Made by a program: the position numbers and the translations under genes | Assembly: GCF_000504285.1 (NCBI RefSeq) | Contig: NZ_KI632511.1 | Span: 2,911,372-2,975,371 of the forward strand | DNA length: 64,000 nt | Origin: Actinospica robiniae DSM 44927 | GTDB taxonomy: Bacteria; Actinomycetota; Actinomycetes; Streptomycetales; Catenulisporaceae | Direction: 5' to 3' | Notes under the pieces: model-generated | What the model saw: only the letters and a program-made list of their open reading frames with translations | What the model was told of the DNA's origin: nothing | Databases searched by the model: none | Shown: positions 32,853 through 42,594 of the stretch, one piece after another | Layout of the letters: the number at the start of each line of letters is the position of its first letter | How positions within the stretch are numbered: position 1 is the stretch's first letter

Positions 32853-34367
32853 CTAGCGGACCGGGGCGGCCTCGAGCCGCAGAACGCTCCAGGACACCGG
32901 CGGCAGGACGACCGAGAGGCTGCCCGCGGCCAGTTCGTGCTGCGCACTCTCGCGCGGGGTGACCCGGTCCGGCGCGCTCTGCGAGTTGGTCGCCATCAGG
33001 TCGCCGCCGCCCATCACCAGGTGCTCGACGACGCGCAGGTCCTCGCCGACGACCAGCTTCAGGTCGAGCCGGCCGGACTCCCGCTCGTCCCGGTTGACCG
33101 CGAAGACGGTCAGCGCGCCGGTCTCCGGGTCGCGGGTGGCCGTGACGTCGACCGAGGGCGCACCGGCGCCGTCCGGCGCGGCGACCTCGGGCGAGGCCGG
33201 CTCGACCCGCAGCACCTGGCCGCGGGCGTGCCGGGCGGTGAGCGCGAACGGGTGGAAGATGGTCTGGCGCCACGCGGTGCCGTCCGGCTCGGTGCGGATC
33301 GGCGCGATCACGTTGACCAGCTGGGCGAGGCAGGCCACGCCGATCCGGTCGGCGTGCCGCAGCAGGCTCATCAGCAGGCTGCCGACGACCACCGCGTCCT
33401 CGGTGGTGTATTCGTCCTCGATCAGCCGCGGCGCCTCGGCCCAGTCCAGGTTGTCCTGGCCGGCGAAGCGGCTCTCGTACCACAGGTTCCACTCGTCGAA
33501 CGAGAGCTTGAGCTTGCGCCGCGAGCGCTTCTTCGCCCCGATGTGGTCGCAGGTGGCCACCACGCCCTCGATGAACGCGTCCATGGTGTGGGCGGAGGCG
33601 AGGAACTGCGCGCGGTTGGTCGGGGTCTGCTCGAAGTACGCGTGCAGGGAGATGTAGTCGACGAAGTCGTAGGCCTGGTCGAGTACTTCGGCCTCCCAGC
33701 TGCCGAAGGTGGGCATGCGCTCGTTGGAGCTGCCGCAGGCGACCAGCTCGATGTCGGGGTCGATCCGGCGCATCGCCTTGGCCGTCTCCGCGGCCAACTG
33801 GCCGTACTGGGTGGCGGTCTTCTGCCCGATCTGCCAAGGGCCGTCCATCTCGTTGCCCAGGCACCACAACCGGATCGCGTGCGGGTCGCGAACGCCGTGG
33901 GCGATGCGCAGGTCGGAGTAGCGGGTGCCGCCGGCGAAGTTCGCGTACTCCAGCAGGTTGCAGGCGTCCTCGACGCCGCGGGTGCCGAGGTTGACCGCCA
34001 TCATCGGCTCGACGCCGGCCTGCCGGGACCAGCTCATGAACTCGTTGAGGCCGAAGGTGTTGCGCTCGATCGAGCGCCAGGCCGTGTCGAGGGTGACCGG
34101 CCGGTCCTCGCGCGGGCCGACGCCGTCCTCCCACCGGTAGCCGGAGACGAAGTTGCCGCCGGGGTAACGCACGACGCTGACGCCGAGCTCCTTAGTGAGG
34201 GTCAACACGTCGGCGCGCAGGCCGTCGGCATCCGCGGCCGGGTGGCCGGGATCGTAGACGCCGCCGTAGACGCAGCGCCCCATGTGCTCGACGAACGACC
34301 CGAACAGCCGGGGTGGGACGGGGGCTATGACGAAGGCGGGGTCGATGGTCGCCGTGCTGGTGAACAC
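32853..34367 (-). CDS. abfA: GH51 alpha-L-arabinofuranosidase
   Basis: Cytoplasmic (no signal peptide) enzyme of 504 residues releasing terminal arabinofuranose from oligosaccharides. GTG start at 34367 after ACGGAG. The N-terminal region reads PRLFGSFVEHMGRCVYGGVYDPGH; RYPGGNFVSGYRWEDGVGP follows; the acid/base is Glu173 in WCLGNEMDGPWQ, and the nucleophile is Glu292 in LSFDEWNLWY. The length and the C-terminal beta domain fit intracellular GH51 family enzymes. It is the last gene of the minus-strand LacI, binding-protein and permease operon, which would import the oligosaccharides it cuts. Confidence 0.93.
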   Translation of the reverse strand: MFTSTATIDPAFVIAPVPPRLFGSFVEHMGRCVYGGVYDPGHPAADADGLRADVLTLTKELGVSVVRYPGGNFVSGYRWEDGVGPREDRPVTLDTAWRSIERNTFGLNEFMSWSRQAGVEPMMAVNLGTRGVEDACNLLEYANFAGGTRYSDLRIAHGVRDPHAIRLWCLGNEMDGPWQIGQKTATQYGQLAAETAKAMRRIDPDIELVACGSSNERMPTFGSWEAEVLDQAYDFVDYISLHAYFEQTPTNRAQFLASAHTMDAFIEGVVATCDHIGAKKRSRRKLKLSFDEWNLWYESRFAGQDNLDWAEAPRLIEDEYTTEDAVVVGSLLMSLLRHADRIGVACLAQLVNVIAPIRTEPDGTAWRQTIFHPFALTARHARGQVLRVEPASPEVAAPDGAGAPSVDVTATRDPETGALTVFAVNRDERESGRLDLKLVVGEDLRVVEHLVMGGGDLMATNSQSAPDRVTPRESAQHELAAGSLSVVLPPVSWSVLRLEAAPVR

Positions 34368-34459
34368 GCGTGCTCCGTTTCGGGAGGAGGCCGGGCGTTG
34401 CGGATCCGGCCGGGGACGGTCAGTGGTGGAGGATGCGGCTGCGGGGAGGATGCGCGGCG

Positions 34460-35374
34460 CTACTTCAGGCCGGTGGTCGCCACGCCCTGGACGAAGAAGC
34501 GCTGCAGCAGCAGGAAGGCGATCGCCAGCGGGGTCAACGAGATCGCGGCGCCAGCCATGAGAGCGGCGTGGTCGACGCCGGACTGGCTGGAGAACATCGT
34601 GAGCGCGGCCGGCAGCGTCTGCATCCGCGTCAGGGTGCTGACGACGAGCGGCCAGAGGAAGTCGTTCCACAGCGCGGCGAACTGGATGATGAACAGCGTG
34701 GCCAGCGCGGGCTTGGCGTTGGGCAGGATGATCCGCCAGTAGACGGTGAACGCGTTCGCCCCGTCGATCCGGGCGGCCTCGTCGAGTTCGCGCGGCAGCT
34801 GCCGGAAGGACTGGCGCAGCAGGAAGATGCCCAGCGCGCTGGTGGCGCGCGGGATGATCAGGCCCTGATAGCTGTTGAGCCAGCCGAGGTGGAACAGGTT
34901 GAGGAACACCGGCACCAGGGTGACCTGGAACGGCACCATCAGGGTGGCCAGGATCAGCAGGAAGATCACGTTCTGGCCGCGGAACTTGAGCCGGGCCAAC
35001 GCATACGCGGTCATCGAGTCGAACCACAGCAGCAGCAGGGTGGTGCCGCCGGCGAAGACGAAGGTGTTGACGATCAGGCGGACGAACGGCAGCTGGGTCA
35101 GCACCGCGCGCACGCCGTGCAGGGTCCACTGGCCCGGCAGCAGCCGCGCGGGGTCGGCGTAGAGGTCTGCGTTGGTACGGAAGGCGACGCCGAGCATCCA
35201 GGCGAAGGGCACTGCGATGGCCAGCGCGCCGGCCACCACGATGAGCCAGGACACCACACCGCCGAGCCCGGAGGCCAGCCGCAGCAACCGCGGAAGGATC
35301 GGCGGCGGCTCGTCGCGGCCGAGGCCGCGGGCTCCGGCGGGAGCGAGCGTCCGCTGCGGGGAGCTAATCGTCAT
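34460..35374 (-). CDS. Carbohydrate ABC transporter permease (MalG-like)
   Basis: Inner-membrane permease of 304 residues with six predicted helices. The EAA loop ELDEAARIDGANAFTVYWRIILPNAKPALATL contacts the ATPase. TLMVPFQVTLVPVF and the C-terminal QRFFVQGVATTGLK are typical of the MalG/CUT1 class. The start overlaps the end of the upstream permease by 11 bp. No ATPase gene is in the operon, so a shared MsiK-type ATPase encoded elsewhere is expected, as is usual in streptomycetes. Confidence 0.9.
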   Translation of the reverse strand: MTISSPQRTLAPAGARGLGRDEPPPILPRLLRLASGLGGVVSWLIVVAGALAIAVPFAWMLGVAFRTNADLYADPARLLPGQWTLHGVRAVLTQLPFVRLIVNTFVFAGGTTLLLLWFDSMTAYALARLKFRGQNVIFLLILATLMVPFQVTLVPVFLNLFHLGWLNSYQGLIIPRATSALGIFLLRQSFRQLPRELDEAARIDGANAFTVYWRIILPNAKPALATLFIIQFAALWNDFLWPLVVSTLTRMQTLPAALTMFSSQSGVDHAALMAGAAISLTPLAIAFLLLQRFFVQGVATTGLK

Positions 35375-36302
35375 CGCGGTCTCCCGCCAGCTTCAGCTGC
35401 ACGGCCGAGACCGCCAGGATGATGACGAACAGCACCCAGGCGATGGCGCTGGCGTATCCCATGTCGGATTCCACGAAGCCCTTCTGGTACAGGTACATCA
35501 CGACCGATTCGGTGGAGAAGACCGGCCCGCCGCCGGTCATGGCGAACACGAGGTCGAACAGCTGCAGCCCGGTGATCGTGCCGATCAGCATGGTGAACAG
35601 CAGCGACGGCCGCAGCGCGGGCAGGGTGACGTGCCGGAACCGGCGCCAGGGTCCCGCGCCGTCCAGGGTCGCGGCCTCGTACAGGTCGGCCGGCACCTGC
35701 TGCATCCCGGCCAGCAGCACGATCATGGTGAACCCGACGTTCTTCCACAGCCCGACCGCGATGACGGTGGGCAGGGCCAGGCCGGTGGACTGCAGCCAGT
35801 TCGGCGGCGAGGAGACGCCGAGGTCGGAGAGCCAGGCGTCGACCAGGCCGACCTGCGGGTCGAGCAGGAACTTCCAGATCACGCCCACCACGACGAGCGA
35901 GGCGATGTACGGGAAGAAGTACGCGGTGCGCAGCAGCGAGGAGTACCAGGTGGTGCGCCGCAGCCGGCTGGCGATCCCCAGGCCGAGCACGACCTGGCCG
36001 ACGGTGACCACGGCCGTGTAGATCACCGTGACCTTCAGCGCGTTCCAGAACCGGGAGTCGTGCCAGAGCGCGGTGTAGTTGCCGAAGCCGGCGAACGGGC
36101 TGCTGCCCGCCCCGATCGTGTAGTGCTCCAGGCTCAGCCAGCCGGACTGCAGGATCGGCTCGGCGATGAACACGGCGATGATGAACAGGCTCGGCGCGAT
36201 GAACAGGTAGGCGCTGTTGAAGCGCCGCCGCCCGCGCCGGGCGGGCGCCCGGCCGCGCGAGAGCCCGCCGCGCGCCGCGGGCGCGGGGTCGAGCTGTGCC
36301 AT
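35364..36302 (-). CDS. Carbohydrate ABC transporter permease (MalF-like)
   Basis: Permease of 312 residues, ATG at 36302 preceded by GGAGGAGGAAGAG. A basic N-terminal tail is followed by AYLFIAPSLFIIAVFIAEPI and five further helices. EAA loop: DLYEAATLDGAGPWRRFRHVTLPALRPSLLF. TGGGPVFSTESVVMYLYQKGF is the conserved CUT1 segment near the last helices. Partner of the MalG-like protein. Confidence 0.9.
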   Translation of the reverse strand: MAQLDPAPAARGGLSRGRAPARRGRRRFNSAYLFIAPSLFIIAVFIAEPILQSGWLSLEHYTIGAGSSPFAGFGNYTALWHDSRFWNALKVTVIYTAVVTVGQVVLGLGIASRLRRTTWYSSLLRTAYFFPYIASLVVVGVIWKFLLDPQVGLVDAWLSDLGVSSPPNWLQSTGLALPTVIAVGLWKNVGFTMIVLLAGMQQVPADLYEAATLDGAGPWRRFRHVTLPALRPSLLFTMLIGTITGLQLFDLVFAMTGGGPVFSTESVVMYLYQKGFVESDMGYASAIAWVLFVIILAVSAVQLKLAGDRDDD

Positions 36303-36370
36303 CTCTTCCTCCTCCACTCGTCGGTCGCCCGGGCGGCGGGGGCCGGAGCCGCCCGCCGCCCGGGGCGGGG

Positions 36371-37654
36371 TCAGCTCTTGCAGCCCGTCAGCTGGTTGAT
36401 CTGCTGCGCCGCGGAGTCCGTGGTGGACTGGACGTTCGCGCCGCGCTCGATCTTCTGGATCATCGGCACGTAGACGTCGCCGTCGATGCTGGTGGCCTTG
36501 GGCTGGCCGGCCAGGTAGAGCCGCGCGTCCGGCAGAGCCTGGGCGAAGAGCGTGGCGTCGCCGGCCACGGCCGAGGCCAGGTCGGTGCGGGCCGGCGGGA
36601 AGCCGGATATCTGGGAGAACTTCGTCTGCGCGGTCTTGCTGGTGTACCAGGCCAGGAACTCCTTGGCCTCGGCGGCGTGCGGCGTGGCCTTCTCGATCAT
36701 CAGCGGCACGGTCGAGGCCAGGGTCACCGGTCCGGCCGAGCCCACCGGCACCTGCGCCATGCCGAGGTCGATGCCCGCGGACTTGTAGCCGGCCGCGGCC
36801 CACGGCCCGTTGATCTCCATCGCCGCCTTCTTCGAGGAGAAGAGGGTGTCGGCGTCCGCGCCGGCCTGGCCGACCGGGCTGATGTGGTTCTGGATGACCA
36901 GCCGGCTCCACTGGGTCAGCGCAGCGACGCTGGCGGCGTCGTTCACCTTGGCGCAGCCGTCCGAGCCGATGATGTCGCCGCCGCTCATCCACTGCAGGAT
37001 CGGCCACATCTGGATCGTGTTGTTGTCGGCCAGGGAGAGCCCGTACTGCGTCGTCTTGCCGCCCGAACCGAGCGTCAGCTTCTTGGCGTCGGCGATGAAG
37101 TCGGCCTCGGTGGTCGGCGCCGAGGTGATCCCGGCGGCGGTGAACATGTCCTTGTTGTAGTAGAGGACGAGCGTGGCCATGTTCGCCGGCACGGCGTAGA
37201 GCTGGCCGTTGACGGTGAAGGCGTCGCGCACCGAGGAGGGGAAGGCGGCCGAGTCGATCTGCTCGTCGCCGGTGCCGGTCGCGCCGGTGAGCGGCAGCAC
37301 CGAGTTCGTGGTGATGTAGTTGAAGATCGAGCCCGGGTCGGAACTCGGGGTGGCCAGGTCGGGGCCCTGCCCGGTGGCCCAGGACTCGGGCAGCTTCTGG
37401 GCCACGGTGGCCCAGGGCTCGACGGTCATGGTGACATGGATCTTGGGGTGTGTCTGGTTGAACTCCTTGACCAGCGCCTGGTACGAGGCCTCGTCCGGAC
37501 CGGTGAAGCCGGTGAGCATGGTCAGCTGGACCACCCCGTCGCTGGAGGTGGTGCTGCTCACGCCGTTGTTGCCGCAGCCGGCCAGGGCGGCGGACAGGGC
37601 GGTCAGCGTGGCCACGGCCGCCGCGGTGCGCCCGCGTCGCTTGATTGAGACCAT
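36371..37654 (-). CDS. Extracellular sugar-binding lipoprotein of ABC transporter
   Basis: Solute-binding protein of 427 residues. ATG at 37654 with AAGGAG about ten bases upstream. Signal segment TAAAVATLTALSAALAGCGNN ends in the lipobox LAGC, so the mature protein is tethered outside. VVQLTMLTGFTGPDEASYQALVKEFNQTHPKIHVTM, split across two strands, and FPPARTDLASAVAG are family 1 binding-protein features. The ligand is probably arabinose-containing oligosaccharides because the operon ends in a GH51 enzyme. Confidence 0.9.
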   Translation of the reverse strand: MVSIKRRGRTAAAVATLTALSAALAGCGNNGVSSTTSSDGVVQLTMLTGFTGPDEASYQALVKEFNQTHPKIHVTMTVEPWATVAQKLPESWATGQGPDLATPSSDPGSIFNYITTNSVLPLTGATGTGDEQIDSAAFPSSVRDAFTVNGQLYAVPANMATLVLYYNKDMFTAAGITSAPTTEADFIADAKKLTLGSGGKTTQYGLSLADNNTIQMWPILQWMSGGDIIGSDGCAKVNDAASVAALTQWSRLVIQNHISPVGQAGADADTLFSSKKAAMEINGPWAAAGYKSAGIDLGMAQVPVGSAGPVTLASTVPLMIEKATPHAAEAKEFLAWYTSKTAQTKFSQISGFPPARTDLASAVAGDATLFAQALPDARLYLAGQPKATSIDGDVYVPMIQKIERGANVQSTTDSAAQQINQLTGCKS

Positions 37655-37780
37655 GAAAATCAAACTCCTTATTCGGTGGGGGCGTGCGTGGTGCGGGTGG
37701 GGCTCTTCGGGGATGATCAGGCGCGCGTCGGCGTGCGACGCGGTGCCCGGTCTCGGGGGAAGGCGGTGCGGCGGCCCGGC

Positions 37781-38908
<1,128 letters not shown>

Positions 38909-39059
38909 CGGAACGGGTCTTCCCGGAGGTTAGCGGTCGACCGGGCCGCCGGGCAATGACCCGGGGCCCGGCGCGGCCGGGCCGCATCCGCTCGTGGTGC
39001 CCGATCCCTGCCCATGACAGCCTCCTTCGATCTGTGCCGCGCCACTGCGGATCACCTGA

Positions 39060-39075
39060 GCTGAATCGATTGAGC
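39060..39075. promoter_or_regulatory. LacI-type operator candidate 1
   Basis: GCTGAATCGATTGAGC is a 16-bp near-palindrome with a central CG, the form of LacI/GalR-family operators. It lies 152 bp upstream of the LacI gene start, inside the 348-bp gap 38909-39256, which otherwise holds no gene. Confidence 0.6.
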
Positions 39076-39135
39076 AGTCGGCCGGCGAAAACGCCCCTAG
39101 TTCAGGGGCGCGGATTTTCGAGGCGATGGCCGAAC

Positions 39136-39153
39136 TGCTCTAACGATTGAGCA
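39136..39153. promoter_or_regulatory. LacI-type operator candidate 2
   Basis: TGCTCTAACGATTGAGCA, 18 bp, with outer arms TGCTC/GAGCA perfect and a half-site ACGATTGAGCA shared with candidate 1. Two related sites about 77 bp apart could allow looping by a LacI-family dimer pair. Candidate 2 lies closer to the end of the MFS gene. Confidence 0.55.
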
Positions 39154-39256
39154 TGGCGGGGACTGTAGTCCACGGCGCGCGCGGCGTCAATGGCCGCCGC
39201 CGCGGCGCCGTTCAGAGCGGGAAACCGTTGCCGGTGAGGCGAATCGGGCCCGCCGG

Positions 39257-40516
39257 TCAGGCCGAGCCGGAGACCGCGGCGCGCTCGGCACCGGGCGTCG
39301 CAGACGTCTCCGACGCCGCTGCCAGAGCCCTGCGATCGACGCGGGCGAGCGCGGGCAGCGCCAGCAGGCCGCACAGCAGCGTCGGCACGCCTCCGACGAT
39401 CAGCGACCAGCGCGGGTCCGTGGCCTGCGCGATCCAGCCGACCAGCGGGCCGCCTATCGGCGTCGAGCCCTGCCAGGCCAGTCCCCACAGCGCCATGACC
39501 CGTCCGCGCATCTCGGGCCGCGCGGTGAGCTGGAGCGTCGTCTTGGCGTAGGAGTTGAAGGTGATGCTGCCGTAGCCGACGAACAGCAGCACGACGAGCT
39601 CGGTCCACAGCGACGGCGCCAGCGCGGCCACCGTGATCGCGACGCCCCAGCCGATCGCGGCCAGGCACAGCGAGCGCGCCCGCAGCTTCGCCCGGGCGGC
39701 CGAGACCAGTCCGCCCACGACCGCGCCGGCGCCCATGACCGAGGTCATCAGCCCGTAGGTCCCCGCTCCCCCGCCGAACACCCGGCTCGCCATCAGCGGC
39801 AGCGTCACCGGGAACTCCCAGGCGAGCATGCCGACCAGAGCGATCATGAGCAGCGGTATGAGCAGGCCCGGCGTCTCGCGGACGTAGGCCAGCCCGGCCC
39901 GGATCTGCCCCTTGCGCTGCTTCACCCGTCTCGAGGGGTAGAGCATCGCCGCGTTCATCGCCGCCAGCGAGGCCAGCACCGCGACGAAGGAGACCGCGTT
40001 GAAGGCGAAGCAGGTCGCCAGCCCGAGCGCGGCCACCAGGATTCCGCCGAGCGCCGCGCCGAACACCCGGGCCAGGTTCATCGCGACCGAGTTGAGCGTG
40101 ACGGCGTTCGCCAGGTCCTCCGGCGGCACCATCTCGGTGATGAAGCTCTGCCGGGCCGGGTTGTCGAAGACGTTGACGAACCCGAGTGCCAGCGCGAGCA
40201 TCACCACCGACCAGATCCGGATGACGCCGGTGGCGGTGAGGATCGCGAAGGCCGCGGCGAGCAGGCCGGAGAGTGTCTGGGTGGCGTAGAGGATGCGCCG
40301 CTTGTCGTGCCGGTCCGCGTACAGCCCGCCGGCCGGGCCGAACAGCAGGATCGGCACGAACCGGGCCGCGGTGCTCAGCCCGAGCACGGTCCCGCTGTGG
40401 CTCAGGTCCAGGACCAGGAAGGACTGCGCCACCGTCTGCATCCAGGTGCCCATCACGGAGACGAGCTGCCCGAAGAAGTACAGCCGGTAGTTGCGCTGCC
40501 GCAGCGAGGAGACCAT
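39257..40516 (-). CDS. MFS exporter (EntS/MFS_3-like)
   Basis: Integral membrane transporter of 419 residues with 12 predicted helices. ATG at 40516 follows GGGGA by 7 nt. The N-terminal RQRNYRLYFFGQLVSVMGTWMQTVAQSFLVLDLSHSG, split over the first loop and helix, and GLYADRHDKRRILYATQ (motif A) match the EntS-like drug or siderophore exporters; VFDNPARQSFITEMVPPEDLANAVTLNS is typical of this clade. The promoter carries an inverted repeat, suggesting control by a MarR- or TetR-like regulator encoded elsewhere. Confidence 0.88.
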   Translation of the reverse strand: MVSSLRQRNYRLYFFGQLVSVMGTWMQTVAQSFLVLDLSHSGTVLGLSTAARFVPILLFGPAGGLYADRHDKRRILYATQTLSGLLAAAFAILTATGVIRIWSVVMLALALGFVNVFDNPARQSFITEMVPPEDLANAVTLNSVAMNLARVFGAALGGILVAALGLATCFAFNAVSFVAVLASLAAMNAAMLYPSRRVKQRKGQIRAGLAYVRETPGLLIPLLMIALVGMLAWEFPVTLPLMASRVFGGGAGTYGLMTSVMGAGAVVGGLVSAARAKLRARSLCLAAIGWGVAITVAALAPSLWTELVVLLFVGYGSITFNSYAKTTLQLTARPEMRGRVMALWGLAWQGSTPIGGPLVGWIAQATDPRWSLIVGGVPTLLCGLLALPALARVDRRALAAASETSATPGAERAAVSGSA

Positions 40517-40538
40517 AGCCACGTCCCCAGTATATATT

Positions 40539-40557
40539 TAGCTCCGTTAAGGAGCTA
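40539..40557. promoter_or_regulatory. Operator-like inverted repeat in MFS promoter
   Basis: TAGCTCCGTTAAGGAGCTA is an exact 8-bp inverted repeat separated by 3 nt (GTT at the centre), flanked by TATATAT and TATATCG. It sits 23 bp before the MFS start in an unusually AT-rich patch and probably overlaps the promoter. MarR-family operators have this form. Confidence 0.6.
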
Positions 40558-40634
40558 TATCGACGACGTGCGACTTCCCCCAGGAGGGAGAAGTCGCTTA
40601 CGCCGAAGCGGGACGCCGAGGAGCCCGGCCGCGG

Positions 40635-42302
40635 TCAGCGGCCGCGGCTGCGGAAGTTCTGCGAGGCCTTGGCCGCGCCGCCCGGGCCGCCCGCACCGCC
40701 GGAGCCCGATGCTCCGGAGCCGCCGGAACGCTTCGCGCGCGTGCTCGCGCCCGAACCGCCGCCCGCGCCGCCGCTCGCCTTGGCCGTGCCGTTCGTCTTG
40801 GCCGCCGCGCCGTTGGTCCTCGCCGCCGTGCCGTTGGTCCTCGCCGCCGTGCCGTTCGTCTTGGCCGCCGAGCCGTTCGTCTTGGTGCCGCCGGCTCCGC
40901 CGCGGCCCCGGCCGCGCGGCCGCGGCCGGCGCTCCCCGGCCTCGGCCGTGGCCGCCGCCGGCCCGGCCGACCGCTCCGGCTTCGCCGCGCGCGGCTCGCC
41001 GGTCAGCGCGGCGAGCACCTCGGGCTCGCCGAAACTGCGCTCGCCCGGGGCCAGCTGCTCGAGCAGCGGGCTGCCCGGGGCGAGCCGGGTCGTCGTCGCC
41101 GAGATGCGCGCCTTGCGGGTCAGCTCGCGCACCTCGCCGACCTGGTCGTCGGTCATCAGCGTGACGACCGTGCCCGAGCTCCCGGCGCGCGCGGTGCGTC
41201 CGGAACGGTGCAGGTAGGCCTTGTGCTCCACCGGCGGATCGGCGTGCACGACCAGCGCGACCTCGTCCACGTGGATGCCGCGGGCGGCGATGTCGGTGGC
41301 GACCAGGGTGGTGGCCTGTCCGGCGGCGAACGCCGTCAGGTTGCGCGTGCGCGCGCCCTGGTTGAGGTTCCCGTGCAGGTCGACGGCCGGGATCCGGTTC
41401 GCGAGCAGCTGCTTGGCGAGCTTGCGCGCGCCGTGCTTGGTGCGGGTGAACACGATCGTGCGGCCGGGCGCGGAGGTCAGCTCGACCAGGATCGCGAGCC
41501 GGTGCTCGGCCTCGATGTGCAGCAGGTGGTGGGTCATCGTCGGCACTTCGGCGTGCGGGGAGTCCACCGCGTGCGTCACCGGCTTGTTCAGGTAGCGGCG
41601 CACGAGCTGGTCCACGCCCTGGTCCAGGGTGGCCGAGAACAGCAGCCGCTGGCCGCCGGCCGGCGTGGCGTCCAGCAGGCGCTTGACCATCGGCAGGAAG
41701 CCGAGGTCGGCCATGTGGTCGGCCTCGTCGAGCACGGTGATCTCGATCGCGTCCAGCATGGCGTGGCCGCCCTCGATGTGGTCGAGCAGCCGGCCCGGGC
41801 AGGCGATGACCAGGTCGACGCCGGAGCGCAGCGCCGAGATCTGCGGGCGCGCGCCGACGCCGCCGAAGATGACGGCCGTGCGCAGCCCGAGCGCCTTGGC
41901 CAGCGGCTCGGCGGCCGCGTGGATCTGGGTGGCCAGCTCCCGGGTCGGGGCCAGCACCAGCGCGCGCGGGTGGTTCGGCTGCCGCCTGCGCGGGTCGCGG
42001 GCGAGCCGGATGAGCACCGGCAGCAGGAAGCCGAGGGTCTTGCCGGAGCCGGTCCGGCCGCGGCCGAGCACGTCGCGCCCGGCCAGCGAGTCCGGCAGGG
42101 TGGCCGCCTGGATCGGGAACGGCGTGGTGATGCCCTGCGTGGCGAGCACCTCGGCCACGCTCTCCGGCACACCCAGCTCGGTGAAGGTGGTGGCCGCGGG
42201 CACGGCTGCGGGCGCCGCGGGCGCGAGCGTGGTCGCGGCCGTCGGGGCGGGCTTGCGTGCGCGTGTGGGCGCCGTGGAACCGGCTGGGCGGCGGGCCGCC
42301 AT
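40635..42302 (-). CDS. DEAD-box RNA helicase with repetitive basic C-tail
   Basis: ATP-dependent RNA helicase of 555 residues. ATG at 42302 after CGGAG. Q motif (FTELGVPESVAEVLATQGITTPFPIQAATLP), motif I GRTGSGKT, Ia PTRELA, motif II VLDEADHM, motif III SAT, motif V ATDIAARGIHV and motif VI HRSGRTARAG, in order. The C-terminal 130 residues are disordered and basic, with six KTNGSAA/RTNGTAA-type repeats at about residues 473-512, then Gly/Ser/Lys-rich sequence ending SQNFRSRGR. RhlE-like members aid cold adaptation and RNA turnover; the tail probably binds RNA. Confidence 0.93.
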   Translation of the reverse strand: MAARRPAGSTAPTRARKPAPTAATTLAPAAPAAVPAATTFTELGVPESVAEVLATQGITTPFPIQAATLPDSLAGRDVLGRGRTGSGKTLGFLLPVLIRLARDPRRRQPNHPRALVLAPTRELATQIHAAAEPLAKALGLRTAVIFGGVGARPQISALRSGVDLVIACPGRLLDHIEGGHAMLDAIEITVLDEADHMADLGFLPMVKRLLDATPAGGQRLLFSATLDQGVDQLVRRYLNKPVTHAVDSPHAEVPTMTHHLLHIEAEHRLAILVELTSAPGRTIVFTRTKHGARKLAKQLLANRIPAVDLHGNLNQGARTRNLTAFAAGQATTLVATDIAARGIHVDEVALVVHADPPVEHKAYLHRSGRTARAGSSGTVVTLMTDDQVGEVRELTRKARISATTTRLAPGSPLLEQLAPGERSFGEPEVLAALTGEPRAAKPERSAGPAAATAEAGERRPRPRGRGRGGAGGTKTNGSAAKTNGTAARTNGTAARTNGAAAKTNGTAKASGGAGGGSGASTRAKRSGGSGASGSGGAGGPGGAAKASQNFRSRGR

Positions 42303-42549
42303 AGGGCACTCCGAACGTCGTGACTGGCCGCGGCTGAGCACGACAGGCACCGGCCGGGGTACGCGGGTGACTGCGTGGGCCGGTGAAGTCCGGCGGATAC
42401 GGCGAGCGGATCAAGCATGCGGCATGAGGCCCGGATGGCGCTCACACCCACCAGTGTACGGCCTCATCACCGCGTCTCAGTCGTCCACCTCCGCCCCGCG
42501 CCCTCGCCGGCTATCAGCATGCGTGCTCACCGACAGTCACGATCGGGCC

Positions 42550-42577
42550 GTCGGCCGGGCGGATCCGCCCGGCCGAC
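42550..42577 (-). terminator. Perfect 28-bp palindrome, terminator of the DsbA-like operon
   Basis: GTCGGCCGGGCGGA is followed immediately by its exact complement, giving 14 pairs with no spacer (in RNA the central bases form the loop). It lies 17 bp after the stop of the DsbA-like gene ending at 42595. Confidence 0.65.
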
Positions 42578-42594
42578 TGCGTCGTGACCGCCTG

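Noticed and set aside
40770-40885. Short regular repeats that could be mistaken for a CRISPR array
   Set aside because: The repeats are about 21 bp without unique spacers and lie in frame in the helicase gene, encoding TNG-type units.
42303-42549. Possible cold-shock leader structure upstream of the helicase
   Set aside because: Only a 7-bp TGAGGCC/GGCCTCA pairing over a 36-nt loop was seen, which is expected by chance in GC-rich DNA.
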